Source: Paramacrobiotus metropolitanus
Taxonomy: Eukaryota; Tardigrada; Eutardigrada; Parachela; Macrobiotidae
NCBI RefSeq assembly: GCF_019649055.1
Contig: NW_026570335.1
Span: 62,001 to 126,000, forward strand
DNA: 64,000 nt
Reading direction: 5' to 3'
Below, piece by piece: positions 36,170-47,202 of this stretch. The notes under the pieces were generated by a model. The model was not told where the DNA came from, did no database searches, and saw only the letters and a list, made by a program, of their open reading frames with translations. Position numbers and translations under genes: made by a program. The first letter of the stretch is position 1, and each line of letters opens with the position of its first letter.

Positions 36170-36177
36170 GCACACTT

Positions 36178-36260
36178 AAGAAATAAGAGCAAGGAACAGT
36201 AACTATCTGGGGCATTAAGAAACAACAGCAAGGAACAGTAAATATCTGTAACAGGGAAAC
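36178..36260. repeat. GGAACAGTAA repeat
   Basis: Two near-identical units GCAAGGAACAGTAAMTATCTG at 36189 and 36230 and a further AACAGCAACAAACAGCAGC run. The motif GAACAGT is the reverse complement of ACTGTTC, which fills 36350-36630. Confidence 0.65.
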
Positions 36261-36349
36261 AGCAACAAACAGCAGCAAGATACAAAACCAAATTTAAAGT
36301 AATTCTCACACTGCGATTTTCAAGAAACAGCTGCTAGAAAATTGCAGTT

Positions 36350-36630
36350 ACCATATTAAACTGTTCTCCACTATTTGGTGCTGTAGGTAGTTCCACTGTT
36401 CTTCGGTGTTACTGACTGTTCTTCGCTGTTCGTTGCTGTTGACCACTGTTTGACGCAGTTACCATAATTGCCCTCCGCCATTTTCTGGTGTTAGTAACTG
36501 TACTCCACTGTTCGTAACTGTTCCCCGCAGTTCGTAACTGTGGACCACTGTAATTGCCACTGTTCTCCACCGCCACCGGTAGTAACTGTTATCACCGTTC
36601 GCTGCTGTTAACCACCGTTTAGTGCTGCAA
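36350..36630. repeat. Degenerate ACTGTTC minisatellite
   Basis: Over a dozen copies of ACTGTT or ACTGTTC at intervals of about 15-25 bp (for example GTAACTGTTCCCCGCAGTTC). With the inverse motif at 36178-36260 it could form an imperfect foldback. Confidence 0.65.
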
Positions 36631-36701
36631 TCTGGTAACAACTATAAAATGCAATCTTGTAACGATGCTACATCTGTAAATTTGGAAAAATTGTGATCCA
36701 G

Positions 36702-36997
36702 TTAAATCCACAGCGAAGAAGTGTATCGGGTTGTGCCTGATTTATCCGTGTCCTCGCTCTCCAGTATGCTCTTTATGGACGCCTTCCGGCTACGTTTCGC
36801 GGGCGCTGGTTTGGCCGGCGGCGGAGGCGGTTTGCGCAGTGACTCGGACATCGACCTAATCCGTCGGCCAACGGCGTCGGTGAGGACGAGATGGTGCTCG
36901 TGTTGACCCGATCCGAATCCTTAATGACCTGGATCTCCTTCACACGCGAACCCACTTTCCTGAATTGATTTTCAGGACCCTGGTTTTCTTGCACCGT
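36702..36997 (-). pseudogene. Coding fragment, basic proline-rich C-terminus
   Basis: On the minus strand a GC-rich reading runs from KVGSRVKEIQVIKDSDRV in one frame into RSMSESLRKPPPPPAKPAP and SRKASIKSILESEDT in the next, ending at TAA (36702-36704). Third positions are mostly G or C, as in real coding sequence. One indel near 36850-36870 joins the frames. The protein is not recognised; the proline stretch plus SRKAS suggests an SH3-binding and phosphorylated tail. Confidence 0.4.
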
Positions 36998-37077
36998 TCA
37001 GTACGTTTGTCATCGTAATTACCTAAGAAAAATTACAAAAAAATTACCCGAAAAAACAAAAATTGAGATTCAAAATA

Positions 37078-37330
37078 TATTTATTGAAAAATAAATATTG
37101 CAGTATAAAAGTAATCATAAAAGTAAGCAACAATATTTTTTAAATGTCTTTCCCGGTGTTGCTGCACCCAGCATGCACGGAAACCGCGCCATGTTGGTCA
37201 TTGTCCACGAAGGCCGGATAATGTAAAGCCAGCAAATAATAACCGGCATGGCGCAGGCGCACGCATAGCGATAGTAATGGAAGATTTGGCCGTACCTGCC
37301 CTCTGCGAATGCTACCGGAAAACCACTAAA
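37078..37330 (-). CDS. Candidate terminal exon with membrane segment
   Basis: On the minus strand, after a weak acceptor (AATTTAG near 37330), a frame reads GFPVAFAEGRYGQIFHYYRY, then a hydrophobic segment containing AMPVIICWLYII, and ends at TGA (37115-37117). AATAAA lies at 37078-37083 on the same strand, about 30 bases beyond the stop. The combination of open frame, sensible composition and poly(A) signal supports a real or recently real last exon. The protein is not recognised. Confidence 0.35.
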
Positions 37331-38689
37331 TTATAGGTGTAGATAGCTCTAGTAAAAACAGCTTCACAAACAATCTTTACTTTTATTTAGTTTTGGTACG
37401 AAGCACTTTTATAAATACTTTTTTTGAAACGTTATGAACATTGCCATGAGATGATGGGGGTGAAATTGCTGTAGGCGGTGCATGGTAGCTGTCAGAATGT
37501 GCTTAACAAGATTTAAAGCTTTAAAATGCCAATTTACTCAGTTACTCTGTCCACTTGTTAATACGGCGCACCATTTACAAAAATGGATTCCAAAAACAGG
37601 AAAACCATCTCAAATTGAATATTATCCGACTACTGCAGCACAACTGCTGGACATTTTCAAGCTGGAATGTTATAAGTTAAAACGCACCGTTAGCGTGACG
37701 AAAATCGTAGTATAGTGACACTAATGCGTGAAGATTGTGGCAAGCTGGCATTTTGTTCCTCGGCAGTTGAATTTCTAAATGAAGAAGGTGCTTTTTTTAC
37801 GCAAGATTACACAAACTACAAAAGCTAAGTTTTTGCAGCAAAAAAGGGTAGTGTGCCTATTATGCCATTGATTACACTGGATAAAATGAGAAAGCATTTA
37901 AAACAGACTGCTGTTTCTACAGTTATGATTTTAAAAACTACTTTATCTTTTATCACTTTTATCAGATTTTTCGGGTGCTCACCTATTCTGCCATGCGTGC
38001 GCAAGGAACTTTGTGACAGAGAATCAGGCGAGCAGTTGGCAAATCAAACTCGCAGCTTGTGAAAAACATTGGTATTTATCTAGATTTATCAAGATAGACA
38101 TCGGTAAAACATCGGTTAAACATCCGTATTTATCAACCGCAGGTTTTATTTTCCCTTTTGTGCAACTTATTTTACTGGAGTCATGATAACCGGGGGTTTA
38201 CAGCCATTAAAAATTACAGCCGAATATACAAACGTACTCCTCGTCTAACCATAATTTTCGCATTTAGGCGACCCTTTTCGGTCTTTGTAATTACAGTTAT
38301 ATTTAATATAAATACAATGCAGCCGCAACTACAGAAGAAAAATAAACATAAAACATACTCGTACAGTCGTACTTATTTTTAGTCGACAGGCAAAGTGAGA
38401 GAAGATAAAGCGCATAAAACGCGCATAAATATAAAGGTCACTTTAACAACAAACCGGAATGTTTGCATTTAAGAGCTGCGGCATCCTTTCCTTTTTCGAA
38501 TTTTCAGAAATTAATTGTTTCAACATGTGTGAAATTTATTCTGAAATCTTGAAAAATACGGAAAAAGCAAAATAATAAAATATTAAACAAAGTAAATTTT
38601 TTTCCGGTTGTATGCGCGACATTTGGGACTTCGTCTTCGCTAATTCTGATAGCAAAATTATCGTAGTGTTTCGTGGTAGTTTTGAAGTG
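37331..38689. other. Intergenic region, no recognised gene
   Basis: AT-rich. Open frames reach only 77 codons (37482-37715, plus strand) and lack motifs. No repeat family clearly shared with other parts of the window was found. Confidence 0.4.
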
Positions 38690-39330
38690 TGCACAACCGT
38701 ATGTGTGCCGACTGTACTCGTACAAATATCGGATGCGCTGGCGCGCGTCCAGTTGTATGTTGAAAAGTAACTGTTATGAATTAAACTGTAAATTTAATTT
38801 TAAAATATTATGATTGTTTTGAACTATGCGGAAAGCCACTGCAAGTGGATGCCACGTATATACCTCGTATTTACCATCAATTATTTACCAAGTTAAATGC
38901 AACAGAGAAGCCGAAGACCGTAGAATAGTGGCATCATTGCAATACGCCAAATAGTGCAGAAAGCCAGAAGTCTCAGTTGCAAGACGTTAAAAAAATGAAC
39001 GGAATTAGGAAAAAGTTTATTTTTTTGCTCGTTTACTTGATGTTACATTATTACGATAGAATTGGAAAGAAGTGATTTAAAAATTAATAACGCGATCGGT
39101 AATGCGGATTTTATTGGGATCGTTACCTTTTAACTTTGTTCTTCGTAAACTTCGTTATTTGCGGCAATTATATGGAATTTAATCACCTTAAAGAGCGTGG
39201 TGGAAAGTAAAAATATTTCCACAGATATTTTTGCTTAGTGTATTTCTGCAGAATTTGCAGATTTTCTTGGCTATGGCCGTCGAAAATTTAGCCAACGTGG
39301 AGAAAAAGCATATTTTTCAGGGCGGAAGAG
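38690..39330. repeat. Interspersed element H, copy 1
   Basis: About 600 bp shared with 46000-46570 on the same strand. Landmarks are TTTTGAACTATGCGGAA, GAAGCCGAAGACCGTAG, TTAATAACGCGATCGG, TTTGCGGCAATTAT and AAGTAAAAATATTTCC. A short part (38880-38960) also occurs inverted at 49190-49270. On the minus strand both long copies can be read as DPxKIxIxDRV, hinting at an old coding origin. Confidence 0.7.
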
Positions 39331-40125
39331 CATATTTTTCAGCATATTTTTCAGTACAGAAAACAGGATTTTATAAACGTATGAAAGAAAATAGTAAATT
39401 ATCCTTACTTTGCTGTTTGTTTTCCGCTTTTAAGCATAGCTTTCCATAACAGTTGCGTTCAACTGTCAATGAAACGAATTATATAACGAAGCACAAATCG
39501 AAATACGAGTAACAAGCATCACTAGTCGAAACAAGCGTAAGTAATGTGATTATGTATCAAAACTTGTGATTACCCATGCAGTCCTCGGCAAGCGATCATC
39601 AATAGTAATCGTGCGCAAGTTTTTGCGGGGCACGGACAATCATAATACACCATACCTGCGCAACACATAAAAGAGTTGTAATCGAAGAATGTATACAGCG
39701 TCGCCACAAACACTACTGCGCCGCATCTACAAAAAATGCGCCGATATTGTCCATTCCAAAAAACGCGTACCGCCGCACTGTGCGCTCAGATGCTCGACGT
39801 TGCGAACCTGTGATTCGAAGCTTGGAGCATTTTATATCAACTTGTCCAGCGGCATATGGACCGCTGATCGAAGAGAACATTTGCCGGTAACAAACCTCTT
39901 CGTACAGCGTCTGGCGTGTGTTGCAATCCGATCGTTTAAGGCTTTAATTAACAGCAAAACTGGATGCTTGTGACTGGTAACTAAACCCCGGTTATCATGA
40001 AGCGGAAATGAACGTCTTTAAGGTACTCGCCGGCATGTTAATATATCCAACAGCGCTCTGATTCTGAAAACGCTCTGATTGCTCTGGCTCCATCGGGAAA
40101 AAAACACGGACTGGAAGTAATTGTA

Positions 40126-40706
40126 CAATGGACGTCAAAATTGTCTTACATTCGGTCCGCAACCGAATGGCCAATAAAAATGAATGGCCAAGACCAGATG
40201 ACAATAAACAGGAAGCGCGCAAGAATTTGAACGCTTGCGCCTTGCGCATTTTCCAACGAAAACCATCAAGCTATATCTCAAAAGAAAGAGAAAAACCTTT
40301 CAAAAATTTCACTACTAAGCAGATCATTCTGTATGATATGAGGTCTAAGAGAAAATCGAGCCATTTGAGCTTGTCGTAGACAAAGCATACGATTTCTGTG
40401 TGAAAACTGAAATCAAACCGTGGCTTCGGATCCTATGCTAAGTCTACGAGAAAATTTAAATGCGTCAATTTTCTCTTAGACCTCATAAAAAACAACTTGT
40501 TTGGCATCAAAATTCTTGAAATTTCTTCCTTATTCGTTTAAGATATCGGTCGATGGTTTTCGTTGGGAAATGCGCAAGGTGCAAGTGTAAGTAAATTTCA
40601 GAAGGCCGATGGCCAGTCCCAAATTTGGTTGTCTGAGTACAGAAAAGTGCCTGGTTGCGCGCGTTTTGTAATTACATAAGATGTAAGACAATTTTGACGT
40701 CCACTG
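40126..40706. mobile_element. Tc1/mariner-like foldback MITE
   Basis: A 581-bp element flanked by TA on both sides (40124-40125, 40707-40708). The left end reads CAATGGACGTCAAAATTGTC and the inverted right end CAGTGGACGTCAAAATTGTC. Inverted homology continues for about 270 bp (CCTTGCGCATTT, CCAACGAAAACCATC, ATGAGGTCTAAGAGAAAAT, TCGTAGAC), leaving a centre of about 40 bp. No transposase frame exists, so it depends on another copy for mobility. Confidence 0.85.
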
Positions 40707-41206
40707 TATATGTCGCAATCTGCTGTGCACTAATGTGTCGCAATCGAAAGCGCAGAAAATTAGAGGTCAAATCGAAAAAGTTTAAACTGATTTTATTTGT
40801 AAAAAAAGGAAAACTTTCCAGGGACTGCTCCAATTTTCTTTAAATGAAACGAGGGAAGACTTGACGCAAGATCTCACTTTGGTTGTCCTTTATAATAGAT
40901 TTTTCTTTAAATGTTTTCATTGTCCTTTTGACTTATTTTCTTTCGTTTTACAGCTATGACGCGAAACGGCCGAAGGGCAGTTTGTGGAAACTGTCGCGCG
41001 TGAATAAGGGAATCGCCGGCGCAATGAAACAAGCAAGCGCAAATGAAGGTCTTGTAGTATAGTGGATACGTGCAGCGAGTTGGGAGTGACGGTACGGCAT
41101 TATTAAACACTGCCTCTAAATTTCGGATGCAAAAGTTTACGAGTTGTCTTTTTTCTAGTAACTTGGTTACATTCATTTTTAGAGTATCCTACAGTGATGA
41201 ACTTAA

Positions 41207-42111
41207 GGGGACCGCAAGCCGCAGCATTTTTATATTGGCCGCTTTCTTAAACTTGCCAACTTTTATATGCCCTTGTAGAGAATTCTTTTATCTTTTATGA
41301 TGATGCATTGCAAAAAACAGTAAGTAAAACTTCCTTTAAGTTGCACTTTAAAAACCAAGAACGGGTAAGCGCACATCGAGTAAACTCACTGCTGTAGCCG
41401 GCTGGCCATGGCCATACACTGTATACACCTGCGGCAGGCAGGCGGTCAGATGCTATGTCAAAGCCCAGTGGACTAAGCACAGCGAGTTTCTGCCTCTCCT
41501 GAGTGGTCTGCCCGAAATCTTTGTGCGCTAAAAGCGCGCACAAGGCCAGCCGGATCAGTCACGATGAGCAGCCTGTCTGCCGAACAGCCCATTCTTTGGT
41601 TGCAGTTTTGAATAACACAAAATTCATGACTTTGAAAATCTAAAACTTGAGAACTAAACATGGTATGGACACAAAACCAACATAATAAAGTCAGTCATTT
41701 TCCAGAAAACTTATATACCGAAACAGCGGTGGCATTCGGTATCATACAACTCATAAAAATGGAAAAAAACTGTTTTAAAAAAGTGTTTTTTGCATTTTAC
41801 TATTTTACTCAAGATACGTTTAAATTTGCTTCAGGATGTTCCGGTATATAAGCTTTCCAATCAAAAACACATTCATTGATGCGCATTTAGTTTAAAACGA
41901 AAAAACTTTCTCATTCAGCATTTCAGTTTGAAATTTTTTCTTTGTATGATGAATAGCTCGGTCTAGACACAGGACAGAGAGGATCGCGCTACACCATTGT
42001 TTAGCTAAACTCTCTCTGCGTTCACTCAGAGGAGTAAAGACACGTATCCGGTCACCGTTCCCAAGCTGTTCCCGTTTTCCCGAACCTACCCAACTGCGGC
42101 TAGGGGTCCCC
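41207..42111. mobile_element. TTAA-flanked non-autonomous DNA transposon
   Basis: A 905-bp segment with terminal inverted repeats GGGGACCGCAAGCCGCAG and (right end inverted) GGGGACCCCTAGCCGCAG, 15 of 18 identical, bounded by TTAA at 41203-41206 and 42112-42115. The related copy at 50245-50255 reads ATTAAGGGGG without the insert, which is the expected empty site. TTAA targets are typical of piggyBac-like elements. The termini are not the usual piggyBac CCC start, so the superfamily is tentative. No transposase ORF is present. Confidence 0.75.
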
Positions 42112-42662
42112 TTAAGGGGGGTACAAATTGTACTGTACAACTGTTTGCAAATTATTACATTTTGAAGTTATGAGCATTTTTTTTCTGCAGTTAGCGCCGC
42201 AGCAACGCATAGTTACAGAAAATTGACAATGGTGGTCTCTAATTAAGTACATTTTGCAAAAAATAAGAATACGAAACGGAAATAAATGCAGTTTTTCCCA
42301 CAAATTGTTAAATTTGATTTGCAGTCAGAAAATTCTTGATCTGCAGCCGCAAGCACATATATTATATGTTGTGTTGGTTTTATCTTTCACTGGTGAAAGC
42401 GATTATATAAACTACCAATTTATTATTTCACTTTGTTGTTGGTGCAAAACGATTTTATAAAGTACTGATACGAAATTTAATCAACTTTCAATACTAGGGT
42501 GAAAATCTGAAGAAAAAAAATTTTGAAAAATTTGAAATCGTTAGGCCGCCAGCAGGTTAGGTGCTAATGAGACGGACAGGTGCGAAAATTCCAGTGTTAG
42601 GCGGACATGACAGAGACTGTTCGGGGTGCAATTTAAACAAAACTTTGTGCAGTGTCACTGTC

Positions 42663-43471
42663 GACAATAAGTAGGTTGCGTTTTGCACGGCTGTACGATT
42701 AACGGCAAAATTAACGACGACCTTGGCGTTGTTAATTTAACGTTCCGTTGATTCAAACAGGAGGTTGCGTTATGAACTAAACAATTTACTGCTCCTGATA
42801 TTAACGTGAGGAACTACTGTAGGTATCAAACATTCTCCGTGCAATATTTTGTACAATTTCAAAATAATTTCGTTTACCAGCATAAAAATTAATAACAAAG
42901 TCGATCTTTTTATATGGTATACACACGTTAGAAAGAAATGAGGATAAAGTTTTCGCGCAGACGTTCTAAAGAACTGTCATTTTCCATTCTAGAATGCGTG
43001 ACTTGCAGTTGCACTTGAAAGATGGTTACAAAGTTGCTGTAGAACATAAGCTCCTGCAAACAAGTATTTGTGCAGCTGTGTTTTGATTTTTGAAATAATT
43101 TTTGTCACATTTATGAAAGCGTAAATTATTCTGCTTTCAAAGTAGCTGGCAAAAAGCTAACTGACAACAGAACAACTGTCGAGACTGGTACGATTTTCGA
43201 AAAATTCGAGTCGAGTTGGCAACTCAGGATTGAGTGCCCAGGCAGAAATTCACTGGGTAGACTGTCTCGCCTATGCAGTCTTCGTGCTCAGTGGTCTATG
43301 TAAGCCCAGTCGTTCATTACTGAATTTCAACGTCGTTATTAACGAAACGATACCCCATTCGTTTCGCTAATAACGACGGGTAATGCCGTTTAAACGTTCG
43401 TTAATCGTACCCCGTCGTTAATTCTATCGTCAATCGTACCCCTTCGTTGATACCGCAACCTGCTTAATGTC
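42663..43471. mobile_element. TIR element with repeated GTACGATTAACG
   Basis: The left end GACAATAAGTAGGTTGCG and the inverted right end GACATTAAGCAGGTTGCG agree at 16 of 18 positions. The similarity goes on inward (GTACGATTAACGGCAAAATT against GTACGATTGACGATAGAATT). The right arm repeats a CGTACCCCGTCGTTAAT-type unit. No target-site duplication is obvious and no ORF is seen. Confidence 0.6.
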
Positions 43472-44771
43472 TTTTCAGCAATTTCCCTCATCATTCGACA
43501 ACCCTGCTTTCCGGCGCATTTACTTTTTATACTACCGGCACAAAGACAAAAAAACACGCTTAAACGAACCGAAGAAGATCATTCAGTTGTCACCACTTAA
43601 AATATTTTTCTGCGCGCTAAAATGGCAATAACGAAATATCTCCAAGCTGTGTTGCGGTATAACAGTGCACGCAAGAGTGCATTTTCCTAGCTTACTCAGT
43701 GTCTTCTTGATCATCGCCGTGGATATCCAAGCCGGCACGGAGGAGCGGCCGGAAAACGAGCAAAGGCAGCAAAGGCGCTAATCCCTAATTGAACAATAAA
43801 CTGCAACCAAATCAGGAAAGACCTCAGAAATATGTAATTCAGACGTGTACTTTGGCTCTACGGCCGCAAAAAAAAGGAACTGCCACATGCTTTTACGGCA
43901 GCCAGCATCACGCTACAAGAAGAGCGCTGCCATCGTAATGTACTGGCAAATGTCTTGGTGCGTGGTGATAATGATATTTCCGCATCGTGTTCAGTCTAAG
44001 AAGCGGTAATGCTAGTTTGTTCAACATTTTTTATTACAGAAAACAGGAATAATAATTATATTTTAGGAAAGATACTGACAACTTGATAAACTCATTTCAT
44101 TGTCCACGTTTGAGTTTGGGTGCGATGTTACTCAGAGCCTGCTGAAATGTAAGTTAAAGATCATTGAAAACCACTGTAGTTTGGCATTAGGCTATTAGCC
44201 TAAATGACCCGGTTTATGGTGTTTAATTGGTAGACATGCTCGAGAACTGCACACTCAAACACTGTTAATTTACAATGACGTTGTGTAGCGAAATTATTTG
44301 TAAATGCACCCTATTCGCGCAAAAGCCATCTGTGTAGTGTCTATGCAACATTCAGTGGAGAAGTTACTTTATATAAAATCCAGTTGAAATAAAACGAAAA
44401 AATATAAACTGGTGATCAAGATAGAACTTAGTTCAACAACCAAAATGTTGCTTTTATTTCGAAACATGTTTGTATTTTGGTGCTTTTTCAACAAAATCGA
44501 AAGAATACTTATCGGTCCATAACGAGGGCTTTGGTGCACCGGCGAAAAGCACTTGGCATGTAGCACTTATGCCTAGAAATATTGGTTTTTGTTATCAGGA
44601 AAGTTTGTAACGTTTATTTTGAAGGTTCTCGTCATAATGTCACCGTTTAGAACATTCGAACTAAAAAATTATGGAATAATTATGTTCTAAATATGCAATT
44701 TAGAGGAAGTGCTTAGAATAATTAAAGCCGCACTTTCAATCTAAAGCCGCACCTGGAACACGACGAGAACC
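43472..44771. other. Intergenic region, no recognised gene
   Basis: No ORF or repeat could be assigned. ACAGAAAACAGGAAT at about 44037 is shared with 39357 and 49014, suggesting further fragments of old repeats. Confidence 0.35.
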
Positions 44772-44832
44772 CACTACACTACAAAATCCTAATTGCCGGC
44801 GACTTGGCTCATTCACGCACCTCATTTTCCAC
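44772..44832. repeat. Second copy of the 34726 segment
   Basis: Shares CACTACACTAC, CCGGCGACT, ATTCACG and CATTTTCCAC in order with 34726-34806. Confidence 0.5.
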
Positions 44833-45235
44833 AGGTACTGCCCCACGTCTTTTTTCGTTGACCCTTCAAAAGAGAACAACTACGAAATCGTCTCCATCAT
44901 TTGCCAAACAAAAACCAGAGAAAGAGCATGCGAAATGCTTTCTTACTTTCTAGCTTAAGATTTTTGCCATGCACTTCATGCGGTGCTCTCAATATTAATA
45001 CGAGTTCGCTTACAACGCTCGAGTATTAATACGAGTAAGGCTCGTAACAACACGAGTACGCTCCAACACAAGACTATACAGGCAAACGCACCGGCCCTGT
45101 GCCGGTTTTGTTCTGGAAGCTGTCCGACAGCTGTCTGAATTTTATTGTCACGTTGACGTAGTGCTGCTCCGGACCGAGAAGCTCTTCGGCCACGGCAGCT
45201 GTTCGCACCTAAACAGTCATGCCAGAATAAAAATA
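44833..45235. other. Intergenic stretch
   Basis: No gene recognised. It contains an imperfect local repeat of TACGAGT/ACTCGT strings (about 44999-45065). Confidence 0.4.
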
Positions 45236-45420
45236 CAGTAAAACCTGTCTTTTACATACACCGGTAAATGCATACGCCTGGAAATTACATACGCGGAAAG
45301 TTTAACCGGCGTGTCCCGAGGACTGTAATATACTGTAACTCTGTGTAATACATACACCTGGATAACACATAATATGGTTTTGATTTAACCGAAGGTGTAT
45401 TTAGCAACCAGGTTTTACTG
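45236..45420. mobile_element. pogo-like MITE
   Basis: A 185-bp element with ends CAGTAAAACCTG on both sides in inverted orientation and flanking TA at 45234-45235 and 45421-45422. Imperfect inverted similarity extends to ATACACC. The CAGTAAAACCT start and TA target are typical of pogo/Tigger-type elements of the Tc1/mariner superfamily. There is no coding capacity. Confidence 0.8.
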
Positions 45421-45999
45421 TATTAATATTTTTTTAGCTAATAGGAAAAAGACAGCCATCGTGGGTATCAGTCATCGTGGCCATGACTGTACGTGGCCCC
45501 GCGGTGTTCCTTGGCTGCGTCCTTTTCGCTACAGCTTTGATGGTATTGTTGCATACATAGTATTGATGGTTTTGCGCCGGTCTAATTTAAGGACTGTAAA
45601 TGAATGAGACCTTTTCTGCACTGGTTACTGTCAGTGGTTTGAAATCAATAAATAACATTTATTACTTTGTAGTTCTTAAATTTGTAAATACTACTGTATA
45701 ATTGTTATTGATATTATTTGCCCTCTTTTTTTGAAGCAATCCACAAACCAAGCAGAAGCTAGCCAGCAGATTCTCCTTTTTCACCTTCGGTTCCGGGAAA
45801 TAATTTTCTCCTTGCTCGGTGAACAGTGCAAACAGCTTTAATATATGGAAACACGCTGAATATTAACTGTAGGAAATCATGTTGTGGTATAAATCTTGGT
45901 GCTTACAGACAACGACCCGCTCGCTCGTTATATACGTATAAAGATAAGCGAGCCAGCGCTTTTCCTTTTCCAATATGTCAGAAATTCTTCTGCTGACAA
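45421..45999. other. Intergenic stretch
   Basis: The only notable open frame (45395-45607) starts inside the MITE and lacks motifs. Nothing else was recognised. Confidence 0.35.
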
Positions 46000-46570
46000 A
46001 ATTAATATCGGTGCGCGCGTCCATTTTGTGTGCTGTAAAGTATGAAGTGTGGTATGAACTGTAAATATCATTTTAAATTAATAACATTGTTTTGAACTAT
46101 GCGGAACGCCATTGCAAGTAGTTGCTACGATGCATTTACCATCGATTATTCACCACCTTAAATGAAGTGAAGCCGAAGACCGTAGTATAATGGCATCAGG
46201 ACAGTAGGATAAATCTGTTAGGAAGCCTTAAATGCCAAACTATTCAGAAAACGTTCAAATTTTTTGCTCACTTTCTTATGTTACATACTACGGAGGAATT
46301 TGGAACGGAGGAATGTAATAAGTATTAACGCGATCGGGAATGTGGATTTTATCGGGATCCTGTACCCGCTGTTCTTCATAAACTTTTTTATTTGCGGCAA
46401 TTATAAAGATTATACTCACCGTAAAGAGCTTGGTGAAAAGTAAAAATATTTCCGCACATATGTTGCTTAGTGTATTTTTGCAGAACTTTTGCAGATATTC
46501 TGGGGTATCGCTCTCGACAACTTTACCGACCTGGAGGAAATTATGGAAGCGCAAAAGGAAGAATATAACC
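46000..46570. repeat. Interspersed element H, copy 2
   Basis: Second long copy of 38690-39330. The minus strand is open for 88 codons (46288-46554) with a hydrophobic stretch followed by VYEEQRVQDPDKIHIPDRV. Part of this peptide is conserved in copy 1 despite many base differences. Whether it was ever a gene or is the remains of a transposon ORF cannot be decided here. Confidence 0.65.
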
Positions 46571-47175
46571 TGGAGAGGCTGCTTCTGTTACCGGCACTAT
46601 AAAAAATGTTGATTTTGCACGCATAGCCGCATCTACATTTCGATACTTATATTACACACACTTTATCGCACTTTCGCATTAATATAAGACGTTACAATCA
46701 GTCACAACTCCAAAATAGCGAAGGACAGGCTACACTACCAGCTACAGCGAAGCAAACAGAGAAATGCACTTTCGTGCAGTATCCGTGCAAACGAAATATC
46801 CCTTTTTTTAACTTTTATATTGCAGAATTTGAAATCGAAAAGGCATATTGCTATTCATATTCCCACAATAAACTGCAGCCTAAGGTACAGTACCTATACA
46901 ATATTTCAGAAAACATATTGATGATATTCAAAATATGTAGGGTTTCGGGTTTTTGTTTTGTTCATTTGAAACTTATAAGGCAAAGTCAAACAACAGGCAC
47001 GAAAAAGAATCGGCCGCAGCATTTTTCGACAGCCCGCGTGATGCTACTCAGTACGAGTAGCCTGCTAAAATCGGCACTATCGTAGTATACTGGCAAAATG
47101 TGGCTGATCGTGTCTTAAATTTCCGTTCCAAGTTCAACCAAAACAAAGAAGCCGTGTTACAAAATTATAACATTA
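46571..47175. other. Intergenic stretch
   Basis: A 103-codon AT-rich ORF at 46774-47085 (plus strand) has no motif and is not called. No repeat family was assigned. Confidence 0.35.
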
Positions 47176-47202
47176 CTAGCAGACCCCGCGCAAACTGCGC
47201 GG
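47176..47202 (-). mobile_element. Helitron 3' terminus
   Basis: On the minus strand a GC-rich hairpin CCGCGC-AGTTT-GCGCGG is followed by six bases and CTAG, then a host T. This is the hallmark 3' end of Helitrons (hairpin, short spacer, CTRR, insertion before T). The element would extend to the right of 47202. Its 5' TC end was not located, so the element's extent is unknown. Confidence 0.6.

Larger units (their letters stand above)
39590..42290 (+). mobile_element. Interspersed element G, copy split by nested insertions
   Basis: Pieces at about 39590-39975, 41080-41206 and 42112-42290 line up in order with the more compact copy at 49740-50400. Shared strings include AGCGTCGCCACAAA, AACATTTGCCGGTAACAAA, AGCAAAACTGG, TTAAACAC, TTTTAGAGTATYCTACAGTG and TTAAGGGG. 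Between the pieces lie a Tc1-like palindrome and a TTAA-flanked element. No coding capacity is seen. Confidence 0.65.

Noticed and set aside
41045-41075. TAGTATAGTGG resembling the A box of a tRNA-Asp-derived SINE (also near 37708 and 46188)
   Set aside because: No B box follows at the right distance in any copy; the strings belong to old repeat families.
46774-47085. 103-codon plus-strand ORF
   Set aside because: AT-rich, no motif, no splice or poly(A) context, and surrounded by repeat fragments.
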